Shown: one piece after another, positions 53,809-63,104 of the stretch
Layout: every line of letters starts with the position of its first letter
How positions within the stretch are numbered: position 1 is the stretch's first letter
Assembly (NCBI RefSeq): GCF_038397735.1
Contig: NZ_CP151635.1
Location: forward strand, 2,046,001 to 2,110,000
Direction: 5' to 3'
Length of the DNA stretch: 64,000 bases
From: Microbacterium sp. LWH13-1.2
GTDB lineage: Bacteria > Actinomycetota > Actinomycetes > Actinomycetales > Microbacteriaceae
The notes under the pieces: model-generated
Databases searched by the model: none
The model's input: the letters and a program-made list of their open reading frames with translations, nothing else
What the model was told of the DNA's origin: nothing
Made by a program: the position numbers and the translations under genes

Positions 53809-54177
53809 ATGCCCGTCACCGGCCCCGACTTCGTCTCCCTCCAGACCCGCGACCTCGCGGCGTCCCAGGCGTTCTACCAGAAGTACCTCGGACTGGTCCG
53901 CTCGCAGGCCGGTCCCCCGCACGCCGTGGTCTTCGAGACGACACCCATCGCCTTCGCGCTGCGCGACATCGCGCCTGGTACCGACCTCGACGGAGTCGAC
54001 CAGCCGGGGATCGGCGCCGCGATCTGGCTGCACGCCACCGATGTGCAGGAGATCCACGACGCTCTCGCCGCCGACGGGCACACGATCGTCGCGGATCCGA
54101 TCGACGGCCCGTTCGGCCGCACCTTCACGTTCGCCGACCCCGACGGCTACCGCATCACGCTGCACGACCGCGCCTGA
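53809..54177 (+). CDS. VOC-family (glyoxalase/bleomycin-resistance fold) protein
   Basis: 122-residue protein of the vicinal oxygen chelate superfamily. Two beta-alpha-beta-beta-beta modules are seen: FVSLQTRDLAASQAFYQKYLG and then GAAIWLHATDVQEIHDALAADG, ending FGRTFTFADPDGYRITLHD. Likely metal ligands (a Gln or His and the C-terminal His/Glu positions) are only partly conserved, so it may be a binding protein rather than an enzyme. AGGAAAGA precedes the ATG. It is divergent from and presumably controlled by the MarR repressor. Confidence 0.85.
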   Translation: MPVTGPDFVSLQTRDLAASQAFYQKYLGLVRSQAGPPHAVVFETTPIAFALRDIAPGTDLDGVDQPGIGAAIWLHATDVQEIHDALAADGHTIVADPIDGPFGRTFTFADPDGYRITLHDRA

Positions 54178-54209
54178 GCGGCGAACGCCGGTCCGTCGCC
54201 CGGGCCTCC

Positions 54210-55313
54210 TCAGGGGCGCTGCGAGCTCTCGCGGACGAGGATCTGAAGGGGCAGACGCACGGTCATCGGATCGGCGTCCGGGTGCTCGAGACGGCGCGCG
54301 AGCAGCTGCACGGCGGCGCGACCGAGGTCGATCATCGGCTGGCGGACGGTCGTGAGCGTGGGGCGAGAGAGCGCGGCCGCCTCGAGCCCGTCGAAGCCCG
54401 TCACCCTCACGTCGTCCGGCACACGGATGCCCGCCGAGCCGAATGCCTCGATCGCCCCGAGAGCCATCTGGTCGTTGGCCGCGACCAGTACAGACGGCGC
54501 TCCTCGGGCGATGAGCTGCTCGGCGGCGGCATACCCCGAGGCGCGGGTGAAGTCGCCTCGGAGCACGGTCACGTCGTCGATCGAGACCCCGGCCTCGGCG
54601 ACGGCGGTGGCGAAGCCGTCCCAGCGCTGCGCACCGTCCGGCGAGTCCTCCGGGCCGCCCAGGAAGGCGATCGTCCCCGGGTCGGCCTGGGCGAGCACGA
54701 GGCGGGTGAGCTCGGCCATGGCCTCGGCGTTGCTGACGGTGACGTGGTCGTAGCGGTCGCCACGGGCGGGGCCCGAGAGCACGACGACCGGAATCCGCTG
54801 GGCGAGGCGAGAGAGCACATCATCGGGCACGCTCTGCGCCAGCACCATCAGCCCGTCGACCCGGCCGGCGATGTCGCGCACGGTCTCGCGGGCGGGGTCG
54901 CCTCGGCCGACACCGATCATGAGCACGAATCCCTGCTTCCACGCCTCGAGCTCTGCACCGCGCAGCACCTCGTCGAGGAAGAGCATGGTCGGATGCGGCG
55001 CGTCGGCGTCCGACGACGCCTGCTCGACCGTGAACGGCGGCGCGTCGGCCTGCTCGTCGGCGAGCACGTCGAGCACCGGGGCATGCTCCGACGCATCGAA
55101 ACCCGGGAAGTACAGTCCCAGCACACCGGTGCGGCGTTCAGCCAACCCGCGCGCACTGCCGCTGGGCACATAGCCGAGCTCGGAGACCGTGTCGAGCACG
55201 CGCTCACGGGTGGCCGGGCGCACGGCATCCGGCTGCCGAAGCACCCGCGAAACCGTGGCGATCGAGACCCCTGCGCGCTCTGCGACATCGTAGACGGTCG
55301 CCTTCTTGCTCAC
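54210..55313 (-). CDS. LacI-family regulator, probable repressor of the Opp/glycosidase operon
   Basis: 367-residue LacI/GalR-type repressor. HTH VYDVAERAGVSIATVSRVLRQ with hinge YVPSGSARGLAERRTGVLGL, then the sugar-binding core (GTIAFLGGPEDSP; VLVAANDQMALGAIEAFGSAGI; VRVTGFDGLEAAAL). An insertion of about 40 residues after the hinge (SEHAPVLDVLADEQADAPPF and onward) lengthens it beyond the usual 335-345. GTG 55313 is set by GGAGGAGG 8 nt upstream. Its likely site is TGTAAGCGCATACA at 53193-53206. The ligand is unknown, presumably a beta-glucoside. Confidence 0.88.
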   Translation of the reverse strand: MSKKATVYDVAERAGVSIATVSRVLRQPDAVRPATRERVLDTVSELGYVPSGSARGLAERRTGVLGLYFPGFDASEHAPVLDVLADEQADAPPFTVEQASSDADAPHPTMLFLDEVLRGAELEAWKQGFVLMIGVGRGDPARETVRDIAGRVDGLMVLAQSVPDDVLSRLAQRIPVVVLSGPARGDRYDHVTVSNAEAMAELTRLVLAQADPGTIAFLGGPEDSPDGAQRWDGFATAVAEAGVSIDDVTVLRGDFTRASGYAAAEQLIARGAPSVLVAANDQMALGAIEAFGSAGIRVPDDVRVTGFDGLEAAALSRPTLTTVRQPMIDLGRAAVQLLARRLEHPDADPMTVRLPLQILVRESSQRP

Positions 55314-55356
55314 GCTCGGTCCTCCTCCGGTTGCGTGTGCACCAGGGTACCCGGGG

Positions 55357-55974
55357 TCAGCGGCGGGCGACGAGGGAGCCATGCGGCCGGGCGCTGATCT
55401 CGCCCGCTTCCCGGCCGCGGGTCTCACTAGACACGACCGCGAAGCCTGCATCGGTGAGAAGCTCCGCGAGCGCGTCGGCAGACCAGAAGAATGCCGGAGC
55501 GACGGCGTGCGCGAACGGCTCGCGCGGTTCACCGTCGAAGAACCCGATCAGGATGCTGCCGCCAGGGGCGAGCACTCGAGCGAACTCGGAGAGGATCTCG
55601 GGCACCTCCGAAGGCGGGATGTGGATCAGCGAGTACCAGGCGAGGATGCCGCCGAGCGACTCCGCCTCGAACGGCAGATCGCGGAATGTGCCCACCTCGA
55701 AGGCGGTGCCGGGATGCCGATTCTTCGCGGTCGCGATGAACTCCGACGACAGGTCGACTCCCCGCGCCTCGCGCCCACCTCTGCCGAGGAACGCGGTCCA
55801 GTGCCCCGGCCCGCAGCCGGCATCGAGCAACTGCCCCGGGGTCGCGTCGCGCCAGGCGGCGATGACCGCCGCATCACGGGCATCCATCTGCTCGATCGCA
55901 CCGGCCAGCTCGACGTATTCCGCTGCCCGCGCGTCGTAGGCGGAGCCGATCGCGGATTCCGTACCCCGCACCAT
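55357..55974 (-). CDS. SAM-dependent methyltransferase
   Basis: 205-residue class I methyltransferase (Methyltransf_11-like). Motif I QLLDAGCGPGHWTAFLG, an acidic EARGVDLSSEFI, motif II-III FRDLPFEAESLGGILAWYSL and VLAPGGSILIGFFDGE are clear. The target (small molecule or protein) cannot be told. The start ATG 55974 overlaps the rsmI stop by one base (TGATG), so it is translated after rsmI. No signal or membrane part. Confidence 0.88.
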   Translation of the reverse strand: MVRGTESAIGSAYDARAAEYVELAGAIEQMDARDAAVIAAWRDATPGQLLDAGCGPGHWTAFLGRGGREARGVDLSSEFIATAKNRHPGTAFEVGTFRDLPFEAESLGGILAWYSLIHIPPSEVPEILSEFARVLAPGGSILIGFFDGEPREPFAHAVAPAFFWSADALAELLTDAGFAVVSSETRGREAGEISARPHGSLVARR

Positions 55975-56792
55975 CAGCTGCGAGCGGCGAGCGCTGCCTG
56001 ATACAGGTCGCGGGACGACAGCCCGGTGGCGGCGGCGACCTCGGCGCACGCCTCCTTCAGGCGGACTCCAGATGCCACGAGCCGCTGCACCTGTGCCAGC
56101 GCGTCGTCCGCCGAGGCCTCGCGGTGGGGCGCACCCTCGACCACGACGACGATCTCGCCCTTGACCCCGGCGGTCGCCCACTCGACGAGCTCCGACGACG
56201 TGCCGCGGCGCACCTCCTCGTAGAACTTGGTGAGCTCACGGCACACGGCGATGCGGCGGTCGTCGCCGAAGGCTGCGCCCATGTCGGCGAGCGACGAGGC
56301 GAGACGCGCGGGCGATTCGAAGAAGACCATCGTGCGAGGTTCTGCAGCGAGCGCCCGCAGGGTCGACCGCCGTTCGCCGGGCTTCCGGGGCAGGAAGCCC
56401 TCGAACGTGAAGCGGTCGGTCGGCAGCCCCGAGATCGAGAGCGCCATCAGCACGGCGCTCGGCCCAGGGATCGCCGTCACGGTCACGCCCAGCGCGACGG
56501 CCTCGGCGACGAGCCCGTAGCCGGGGTCGCTGATCGCCGGCATCCCGGCATCGCTGACGACGACGACGTCGGTCTCGACCGCGAGCGCCGCGAGCTCGGC
56601 GGCTTTCTGCTTCTCGTTGTGATCGTGCAGGGCGATCAGTCGCGGCCGATTGGCGATCTGCAGCGCCTGCAGCAACCGTCCGGTGGTGCGCGTGTCCTCC
56701 GCGACGACCACCTCGGCGTTCTCCAGCACCTCGACGAGGCGACGCGAGACATCCCCGAGGTTTCCGATCGGCGTTGCGGCGAGGATGATCAC
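55974..56792 (-). CDS. rsmI: 16S rRNA (cytidine-2'-O-)-methyltransferase
   Basis: 272-residue tetrapyrrole-methylase-fold enzyme that 2'-O-methylates a cytidine (C1402 in E. coli numbering) of 16S rRNA. Motifs: ILAATPIGNLGDVSRRLVE, VVVAEDTRTTGRLL, VVVVSDAGMPAISDPG, VTAIPGPSAVLMAL and FEGFLPRKPGERR. The GTG start at 56792 is 6 nt after a TAAGCT box. It diverges from the protein O-mannosyltransferase gene, the conserved actinobacterial arrangement, and a methyltransferase follows with a 1-nt overlap. Confidence 0.95.
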   Translation of the reverse strand: MIILAATPIGNLGDVSRRLVEVLENAEVVVAEDTRTTGRLLQALQIANRPRLIALHDHNEKQKAAELAALAVETDVVVVSDAGMPAISDPGYGLVAEAVALGVTVTAIPGPSAVLMALSISGLPTDRFTFEGFLPRKPGERRSTLRALAAEPRTMVFFESPARLASSLADMGAAFGDDRRIAVCRELTKFYEEVRRGTSSELVEWATAGVKGEIVVVVEGAPHREASADDALAQVQRLVASGVRLKEACAEVAAATGLSSRDLYQAALAARS

Positions 56793-56798
56793 CCGCCC

Positions 56799-56804
56799 AG
56801 CTTA
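56799..56804 (-). promoter_or_regulatory. -10 box of rsmI (leaderless geometry)
   Basis: On the minus strand TAAGCT-GGGCGG-GTG, a 6-nt gap. It is only 24 nt from the -10 box of the divergent gene, so the two promoters are packed back to back. Confidence 0.55.
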
Positions 56805-56828
56805 GGCGGCCGCCACAGGCAGGTTGTC

Positions 56829-56834
56829 TAGGCT
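56829..56834 (+). promoter_or_regulatory. -10 box of the O-mannosyltransferase gene (leaderless geometry)
   Basis: TAGGCT followed by GGAGCG and the GTG at 56841; the -10 to start gap is again 6 nt. Confidence 0.55.
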
Positions 56835-56840
56835 GGAGCG

Positions 56841-58394
56841 GTGACTGCGCCCGTGCCTCTGCTGCCTCCCCCCGAGGAGCGGTTGACGCGCTATGGCCAG
56901 GCGCGCGACCGCATCCTGCGAGACCCCGACTGGGGGCGGATGATGCGGTGGTTCGCGCCGCTCGTCGTCACTGCGCTGGCCGCTGTGCTGCGCCTCGTCA
57001 ACCTCGGCCATCCGCACCAGCTCGCGTTCGACGAGACCTACTACGTCAAGGACGCGTGGTCGCTGTGGACTCTGGGCTACGAGGGCACGTGGGGCAAGGA
57101 CGCCAACGAGGCGTTCGTCACCCTGCAGCAGCTGCCTCTGTCGGACGTCGGCTCGTTCATCGTGCACCCGCCGCTGGGCAAGTGGCTGATCGCGCTCGGC
57201 ATGGCCCTCGGCGGCCCCGACAACACCGTCGGATGGCGGATCGCCACCGCCCTGCTAGGAACCGCCACCGTGCTGCTCGTCTATCTGGTCGCCCGACGCC
57301 TGACCGGATCGATCGTCGTGGCGACGGTCGCCGGGACGCTGCTGGCGATCGACGGCCTCAGCATCGTGATGAGCCGCACTGCGCTGCTCGACGGCCCGCT
57401 GACCTTCTTCCTGCTGCTCGGGGCGCTGTTCATCCTGTACGACCGCGACCGCGCGATCCCGCTGCTCGAACGCCCGGACCCCGATTCCCCCGACTCGATG
57501 TGGGGGCCGGTGCTGTGGCGTCGCCCGTGGCTGATCGCTGCGGGTCTCGCCCTCGGCGCAGCCTGCGCCGTCAAGTGGTCGGGCCTGTACGCCCTCGCCG
57601 CCTTCGGGCTCTACGTGGTGGTGACGGATGCTCTCGCGAGGCGTCGCGCTGGGGTCGTGCTGTGGCCGACCGCCGCGGCGTTCCGCCAGGGTCCGGTGTC
57701 GTTCGTGCTGCTCGTGTTCCCCGCGCTCGGGGTGTATCTGGCCAGCTGGACGGGATGGTTGGTGACCTCCGGCGGCTATGCCCGTCAGAGCGACCCGAAC
57801 CCGCTGATCGCACTGTGGAACTACCACGAGGCGATCCTGAACTTCCATGTCGGCCTGGTCAAAGGCCACCCCTACGCGAGCCCCGCGTGGGAGTGGCCGC
57901 TGCTGCTGCGCCCGACTGCGGTGTGGGTGGGCACGGACCCGGCGCCCTGCGGCGTCGACCACTGCATCGCCGTGATCTCGACGATCCCGAATCCGATCAT
58001 CTGGTACGCCGGAGTCGCTGCAGCCGTCTACCTGCTCTATCGGCTCGTGCGGGGATGGATCGAACGGCGGTCGGTCAGCGCGGCATTCACGTTCCCACTG
58101 GTGGGACTGGCCGCGACCTACATCCCCTGGCTGCTGTTCCCCGAGCGCACGATCTTCCAGTTCTACACGGTGGCGATGGCGCCGTTCCTCGTGATCGGAC
58201 TGGCCGTGGTGCTGCGTCACATCGCGGGGCGTCGAGAGGATCCCCTGCACCGACGGCAGTCGGGTGAGCGCACCGTGATCATCTTCCTCGCGGTGGTGGT
58301 GCTGGTGTCCGCCTTCTTCTACCCCGTGTGGACAGGCATCAGCGTGCCCTACGACTTCTGGCTCCTGCACAACTGGATGCCGGGCTGGATCTGA
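56841..58394 (+). CDS. pmt: Dolichyl-phosphate-mannose-type protein O-mannosyltransferase
   Basis: 517-residue GT39 (PMT) glycosyltransferase that transfers mannose from polyprenyl-phosphate-mannose to Ser/Thr of proteins exported by Sec. About 10-11 spans. The catalytic loop HQLAFDETYYVKDAWSLW contains the conserved DE pair, and FIVHPPLGKWLIALGMAL and the following arginines are family features. Long loops and the C-terminal membrane bundle are complete. The GTG start at 56841 sits 6 nt after TAGGCT. It diverges from rsmI and converges with the amino-acid permease four bases away. Lipoproteins here with Thr/Pro linkers are plausible substrates. Confidence 0.92.
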   Translation: MTAPVPLLPPPEERLTRYGQARDRILRDPDWGRMMRWFAPLVVTALAAVLRLVNLGHPHQLAFDETYYVKDAWSLWTLGYEGTWGKDANEAFVTLQQLPLSDVGSFIVHPPLGKWLIALGMALGGPDNTVGWRIATALLGTATVLLVYLVARRLTGSIVVATVAGTLLAIDGLSIVMSRTALLDGPLTFFLLLGALFILYDRDRAIPLLERPDPDSPDSMWGPVLWRRPWLIAAGLALGAACAVKWSGLYALAAFGLYVVVTDALARRRAGVVLWPTAAAFRQGPVSFVLLVFPALGVYLASWTGWLVTSGGYARQSDPNPLIALWNYHEAILNFHVGLVKGHPYASPAWEWPLLLRPTAVWVGTDPAPCGVDHCIAVISTIPNPIIWYAGVAAAVYLLYRLVRGWIERRSVSAAFTFPLVGLAATYIPWLLFPERTIFQFYTVAMAPFLVIGLAVVLRHIAGRREDPLHRRQSGERTVIIFLAVVVLVSAFFYPVWTGISVPYDFWLLHNWMPGWI

Positions 58395-58398
58395 ACTC

Positions 58399-59793
58399 TC
58401 AGTCGGCGTCGCTGGTGACGCCCGGTCGCGAGACGTCGCGCGTCAGTCGGGCGACGATCAGCAGGATCGCGGTGAGGCCGACGGTCAGCAGCAGCTGCAC
58501 GCGTGCGGCCTCGTCGATCATCGTGAGTGCGATGACACCGGCGAGCAGCGCCAGGCACAGCCACGACAGCCAGGGGAAGCCCCACATGCGCATCGGCATC
58601 GGCTCGCCCGCGCGATCGGCACGGCGGCGAAGGATGATCTGCGACACCGCGGTCGCGGTCCAGATGACCAGCAGCGTCGACCCGACGACGTTGAGGAGCG
58701 CCGGGAGCACCACGTCGGGGAACGCCCAGTTGAGGCCCACCGTGATGAAGCCGAACGCGACGGAGGCGAGGACGGCCACGACGGGCACGCCGTTGCGGGT
58801 GGTGCGGGTCGCCGCGAGAGGTGCGAGACCGCGCTCTCCGAGCGAGTAGGCCATGCGCGATGCCCCGTAGATGTTCGCGTTCATGGCCGACAGCAGCGCG
58901 ATCACGACGATGAGGTCCATGACGAGTCCGACGCCCGGCAGCTGCAGCGTGTCGAGCACGGCCGAGAAGGGACCGTCCTTGACCGCCGGGTCGTTCCACG
59001 GCAGCACCGATACGATCACGAAGATCGAACCGACGTAGAAGATCAGGATGCGCACGAGCACCTCGCGCACGATGCGGCGGATGTTGCGTGCGGGGTCGTC
59101 GGACTCGGCAGCCGCGATCGCGACCACCTCGGTGCCGCCGAACGCGAAGACCACGATCAGCAGAGCGGCCGCGATGCCCGTCATGCCGTTCGGGGCGAAG
59201 CCGCCGTTGTTGACGAGGTTGCCGATGCCGGTCGCCGGCACCCCCGGGATGAAGCCCACGATGGCGCACACGCCGACGACGAGGAACACGATGATCGCGG
59301 CGACCTTGATCGCCGCGAACCAGAACTCGAACGTGCCGTAGTTGCGCACCCCGAAGAGGTTCACCGCGGTCAGCGCCACCACGAAGACGAGCACCCACAC
59401 CCACGCGGGGATGCCGGGGATCCAGGCCGAGATGATGCCGCCGGCCCCCGTGGCCTCCGCCGCGATCACGACGACGAGCTGGATCCAGTAGAGCCAGCCG
59501 ACCGCGCTGCCGGCGCTGCGTCCCATCGCCTTCTGGGCGTAGGAGCTGAACGCCCCGGAGCTCGGACGGGCGGCGACCATCTCGGCGAGCATCGCCATGA
59601 CGAGCACAACGATGCCGCCGGCGACGAGATACGAGATGAGCACGGCAGGGCCGGCGATGCTGATCGCCTGCCCCGAACCCACGAAAAGGCCGGCACCGAT
59701 CGCACCGCCGAGCCCCATCATCGAGATCTGGCGACGGGTCAGCCCCGGGTGCAGCCCCTTGGTCGTCGTCGTGGTGGTGGGGACCTCGGTCAT
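58399..59793 (-). CDS. Amino acid permease (APC family, AAT/GABA-permease-like)
   Basis: 464-residue APC-superfamily permease with about 12 spans. The N-terminal GLTRRQISMMGLGGAIGAGLFVGSG is the family signature (unwound span 1), and FAFGGTEVVAIAAAESDDP is conserved around span 6. The profile resembles AAT-type transporters of GabP/ProY type; the substrate is not known. Start ATG 59793 overlaps the upstream aminotransferase stop by 4 nt, so it is translationally coupled. The N-terminal TTTTTTK tract is cytoplasmic. Confidence 0.9.
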   Translation of the reverse strand: MTEVPTTTTTTKGLHPGLTRRQISMMGLGGAIGAGLFVGSGQAISIAGPAVLISYLVAGGIVVLVMAMLAEMVAARPSSGAFSSYAQKAMGRSAGSAVGWLYWIQLVVVIAAEATGAGGIISAWIPGIPAWVWVLVFVVALTAVNLFGVRNYGTFEFWFAAIKVAAIIVFLVVGVCAIVGFIPGVPATGIGNLVNNGGFAPNGMTGIAAALLIVVFAFGGTEVVAIAAAESDDPARNIRRIVREVLVRILIFYVGSIFVIVSVLPWNDPAVKDGPFSAVLDTLQLPGVGLVMDLIVVIALLSAMNANIYGASRMAYSLGERGLAPLAATRTTRNGVPVVAVLASVAFGFITVGLNWAFPDVVLPALLNVVGSTLLVIWTATAVSQIILRRRADRAGEPMPMRMWGFPWLSWLCLALLAGVIALTMIDEAARVQLLLTVGLTAILLIVARLTRDVSRPGVTSDAD

Positions 59794-60863
59794 ACGCGTG
59801 CCTCCTGCGGAGCGGTCTGAAGGGAGAGCGCGGCCTGCACGCGGTCGATGTCTTCGCTCGAGCCCGAGGAGATGCGCACGCCCTCGCCGGGGAACGCCCG
59901 AGTGATGACGCCACCCTCGCGCAGCAGGAGCTCGAGCTCGTCGGTGCGGTCGCCCGCGGGCACCCACACGAAGTTCGCCTGGGAGGCGATGGCGGGCCAT
60001 CCCGCCGCGACGAGCAGCGAGTGGAGCCGATCGCGCTGCACGACGACCTCGTCGATGCGCGCGGAAAGCTCATCCTCGGCGTCGAGCGAGGCGAGCGCCG
60101 CCGTCTGCGCGAGGTCGGTCACGCCGAACGGCACCGCGACCTTGCGCTGGTTGTCGGCGATCTCGACCGGCGCGAGCGCATAGCCGATGCGCAGGCCCGC
60201 GAGTCCGTAAGCCTTGGAGAACGTGTGCAGCACAGCGACGTGCGGATGCCGTCGGAACAGCTCGATGCCCGCGCCGAAGGACTCGGTGCGGTCGAAGTGC
60301 ACGTAGGCCTCGTCGACCACGACCAGCACGTCGTGCGGCACTGCGGCGACGAAAGCCTCGAGCGCAGCCGCACCGACGACCGTCCCGGTCGGGTTGTTCG
60401 GGTTGCAGACGAAGATCAGTCGCGTACGAGGGGTGATCGCGGCGAGCATCGCATCGAGGTCGTGCGCGTGATCGTCGCCCAACGGCACGGCGATCGGCGT
60501 CGCTCCGGCGATGCGCACGAGCGACGGATAGGCCTCGAACGACCGCCAGGCGAATATCACCTCGTCGCCGTCGCCGGCGACCGCATGGATGAGCTGGGAT
60601 GCGAGCTCGACCGAGCCCGCGCCCACGGTGACGACGGCGGGATCGACGTCGTAGCGCGCGGCCAGCCGTTCGCGGAGCGTCGCGGCACTCATGTCGGGAT
60701 AGCGGTGCATCGATGACAGCCGCTGCTGGACCGCCTCGACGACGGACGGGAGGGGCGGGTGCGGCGACTCGTTGGACGAGAGCTTCGAGGCGCCGGCCGG
60801 GGCGGAGCGCCCCTGGCGGTAGGCGGGCACGGCGTCGAGGCCGGCACGGGTGGGGAGGGGCAT
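59790..60863 (-). CDS. Class I/II aminotransferase (HisC/aromatic aminotransferase-like)
   Basis: 357-residue PLP-dependent aminotransferase resembling histidinol-phosphate or aromatic amino acid aminotransferases. N-terminal KLSSNESPHPPLPSV, glycine-rich VTVGAGSVELASQLIHA, Asn/Asp cofactor residues in FVCNPNNPTGTVV and VVVDEAYVHFD, the Schiff-base Lys in LHTFSKAYGLAGLRIGYA and the Arg in GEGVRISSGS. ATG 60863 has AAGGAT about 10 nt upstream; a longer frame to 60986 is not supported. Outside a his operon and linked to a permease, an aromatic amino acid role is more likely than histidine synthesis. Confidence 0.85.
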   Translation of the reverse strand: MPLPTRAGLDAVPAYRQGRSAPAGASKLSSNESPHPPLPSVVEAVQQRLSSMHRYPDMSAATLRERLAARYDVDPAVVTVGAGSVELASQLIHAVAGDGDEVIFAWRSFEAYPSLVRIAGATPIAVPLGDDHAHDLDAMLAAITPRTRLIFVCNPNNPTGTVVGAAALEAFVAAVPHDVLVVVDEAYVHFDRTESFGAGIELFRRHPHVAVLHTFSKAYGLAGLRIGYALAPVEIADNQRKVAVPFGVTDLAQTAALASLDAEDELSARIDEVVVQRDRLHSLLVAAGWPAIASQANFVWVPAGDRTDELELLLREGGVITRAFPGEGVRISSGSSEDIDRVQAALSLQTAPQEARV

Positions 60864-60924
60864 TCTCAGAGCATCCTTGCTGTGATCCAGCGGCGCCCCT
60901 GGTGGCGGCGCCTGCTGTCGAGCA

Positions 60925-60930
60925 ACACTA
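60925..60930 (-). promoter_or_regulatory. Candidate -10 box of the aminotransferase-permease pair
   Basis: On the minus strand TAGTGT, about 60 nt upstream of the ATG. The leader between contains an imperfect hairpin (arms near 60883-60892 and 60906-60916). Confidence 0.3.
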
Positions 60931-61051
60931 GACCGGAGATCGGAGGGTGGGCAATCGGTGCAGCATCCGGTGCGCAACGCGCGCAACCGGCGGGGTGCGA
61001 TCCCCGAACCGCTGAGCAGACTGCACAGCTTACGCGGTCCAGCGGCAGGTC

Positions 61052-61057
61052 TACGAT
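61052..61057 (+). promoter_or_regulatory. -10 box, leaderless geometry (72-residue gene)
   Basis: TACGAT, six bases before the ATG at 61064; no ribosome site. Confidence 0.5.
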
Positions 61058-61063
61058 CGCAGC

Positions 61064-61282
61064 ATGGGCAGCCCGTCAGGTTTCGAGTTCGCGGTGCGTG
61101 GCGACGACGTGGTCATCCGTCATCACGGGGTCACCGCGGCCGTGCTGCGCGGAGCCAGGGCGAGCGAGTTCCTGGCTCAGGTGGATCAGGGCGACGCGCA
61201 GCTGCTGATGGCACGACTGACCGGCAACTATCGCCGAGGCAACGAGCGCACCGCACGGCAGCACCCGCGCAACGCTCGCTGA
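61064..61282 (+). CDS. Small conserved actinobacterial protein of unknown function
   Basis: 72-residue cytosolic protein (FEFAVRGDDVVIRHHGVTAA at residues 7-26, then LRGARASEFLAQVDQGDAQL) ending in the basic LTGNYRRGNERTARQHPRNAR. A short beta-hairpin followed by two helices is suggested, and the Arg-rich tail could bind nucleic acid. I have the impression that similar proteins occur widely in actinobacteria, but no name is attached. The ATG is supported by TACGAT 6 nt upstream. It converges with the DUF255 gene, ending 4 nt before that gene's stop. Confidence 0.7.
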   Translation: MGSPSGFEFAVRGDDVVIRHHGVTAAVLRGARASEFLAQVDQGDAQLLMARLTGNYRRGNERTARQHPRNAR

Positions 61283-61286
61283 CGAG

Positions 61287-63086
61287 TCAGCGCGAGAGGG
61301 GAAGCTCGGCGGGGTCGCTCACCGGGAGTCGACACACGAACGTGCGGCAGTCGAAGGCCTGCTCCCTCGCGTCCCCCTTGCCCTCGAACAGCTCGAAGTC
61401 GGCGTCCGCGAACGCCCTCGCCTGCGCGGGTGCCACGATCGCGATCAGATCGGCGTCCGCCATGCGGGCAGCGGAGGCGAGTGCGCCCTCCGGTCTCTCG
61501 GTGACGACCACGAGCTGCCTCGGCGGATCGACGAGACCCGCCGCCACGCGCAGCAGGCTGCCATGCGCGAACGGCTGCGACACGGCCTGAGCGGCATGCG
61601 CCCGTACCCGTTCGGCGGCCGCCTCGCGATACCGGTCCCCCGCGCCGAGACGCCATGCCGTGAGAGATGCAGCCGCTACGGCCGCCGCATCCGACGGCAG
61701 GTCTCCGTCTGTCTGATCGGGCGATGCCGAGATGCCGTGAGCCGCGAGCAGGGGGTCGCCGTCGAGTCCCTCGATCGCCTCATCCAACAGCTCGCGCGCC
61801 TCGACCGCCCAGGCCGCCTCGCCGGTGGCCGCGGCGAGAGCGAACAGCCCCTCGGCCAGGAGCGCGACATCGGCCGTGGTCGCCACCGCACCCGAGGCGA
61901 CACCGTCGAGAGACGCGCGGACGAGGGCTCCCGTCGAATCCCGATTGACCCGGAGCACGCACTCGGCGGCATCGACCGCGGCCTGCACCCACGAGCTCTC
62001 TCCGAGCGCGGCACCCGCCCGGGCGAGAGCTGTGATGGCCAGCCCGTTCCAGCCCGTGATGACCTTGCCGTCGACGGCCGGCGGCTCGAGTCCCGCACGT
62101 TCCGACACCGGCCGCAGGTAGTACCCGCCCTCGCTGCGCTGACCGTCGATCCACGACTCCGAATCCTGAGCGGCACCGAATCCGCCGTCGTCGCGGCGCA
62201 GAGCGCCCATGAGGAAGGCCGCGACTCCGCGCGCGGTCGGCTCGTCCCCCGCGTCCAGCGCCACGAGCAGCAGCTGGGCGTTGTCGGTCAGCATCCGCTC
62301 GTAGTGCGGCACGGTCCAGTCGCGCTGGGTCGCGTAGCGGAAGAAGCCGCCGTCGGCATCGCGCAGATCGGATGCCGACATCGCGGCGAGGGCCCGGTCT
62401 GCCGCGGCGGCGGCATCCGGAGCCTCGCGTCGCACGAGCGGGGTCTGCAGCAGCCCCAGGGTCGTCGCCACCGGGAACTTCGGCGCACCGCCGAATCCGC
62501 CGAACATCGAGTCCTCGCGCTGGGCGATCGTGTCGGCGGCCGCGGCGAGGGCCGCAGCATCCGGCAGCTCGGAGGGAGTCGAGGCCGCCGCCCTGGCGAG
62601 CGCCTCGGTCACCGCATCCGCCGATTCCTCGGCCTGCGCGCGGCGCACGGTCCATGCCTCGTTCACCGCCGCGAGCACGTCGCGGAACGCCGGCATCGGC
62701 TGCCGGGCCTCGGGAGGCCAGTACGTGCCGGCGTAGAAGGTGCGCCCTCGCGGCGTCGTGAACACCGTCAGCGGCCAGCCGAGATTCTGCGTGAACGCGG
62801 ATGCCGCGGCCATGTAGGCGCCGTCGACGTCCGGGTGCTCCTCGCGGTCGACCTTGATCGCCACGAAGTCGCGGTTGATCAGCGCCGCCGTCGCCGGGTC
62901 GGCGAACGACTCCCTCGCCATCACGTGGCACCAGTGGCAGGTGGAGTAGCCGATCGAGATCAGCAGCGGCACGTCGCGGCGCTGCGCCTCGGCGAAGGCC
63001 TCGGGCCCCCATGGATACCAGTCGACGGGGTTGTCGGCGTGTGCCCGCAGGTACGGGCTGAGCGTGTCGGCGAGCCTGTTGGTCAT
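61287..63086 (-). CDS. DUF255 thioredoxin-domain protein (YyaL/SSP411-like)
   Basis: 599-residue protein of the YyaL/SPATA20 family. The N-terminal thioredoxin-like DUF255 domain contains [20 protein letters not shown] and the motif [18 protein letters not shown] (CxxC). The remainder is an (alpha/alpha)6-barrel-like region resembling N-acylglucosamine 2-epimerases, with the family segment [18 protein letters not shown]. The biochemical role is not established. It is slightly shorter than many members (about 650-700). ATG 63086 is 6 nt after a TAGCGT -10 box. No signal peptide. Confidence 0.9.
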   Translation of the reverse strand: MTNRLADTLSPYLRAHADNPVDWYPWGPEAFAEAQRRDVPLLISIGYSTCHWCHVMARESFADPATAALINRDFVAIKVDREEHPDVDGAYMAAASAFTQNLGWPLTVFTTPRGRTFYAGTYWPPEARQPMPAFRDVLAAVNEAWTVRRAQAEESADAVTEALARAAASTPSELPDAAALAAAADTIAQREDSMFGGFGGAPKFPVATTLGLLQTPLVRREAPDAAAAADRALAAMSASDLRDADGGFFRYATQRDWTVPHYERMLTDNAQLLLVALDAGDEPTARGVAAFLMGALRRDDGGFGAAQDSESWIDGQRSEGGYYLRPVSERAGLEPPAVDGKVITGWNGLAITALARAGAALGESSWVQAAVDAAECVLRVNRDSTGALVRASLDGVASGAVATTADVALLAEGLFALAAATGEAAWAVEARELLDEAIEGLDGDPLLAAHGISASPDQTDGDLPSDAAAVAAASLTAWRLGAGDRYREAAAERVRAHAAQAVSQPFAHGSLLRVAAGLVDPPRQLVVVTERPEGALASAARMADADLIAIVAPAQARAFADADFELFEGKGDAREQAFDCRTFVCRLPVSDPAELPLSR

Positions 63087-63092
63087 GGGCTC

Positions 63093-63098
63093 ACGCTA
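63093..63098 (-). promoter_or_regulatory. -10 box of the DUF255 gene (leaderless geometry)
   Basis: On the minus strand TAGCGT-GAGCCC-ATG, a 6-nt gap. Confidence 0.5.
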
Positions 63099-63104
63099 CG
63101 CCGA

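Noticed and set aside
59790..60863. Bona fide hisC of histidine biosynthesis
   Set aside because: No his genes are adjacent and it is coupled to a permease; only the aminotransferase class is called.
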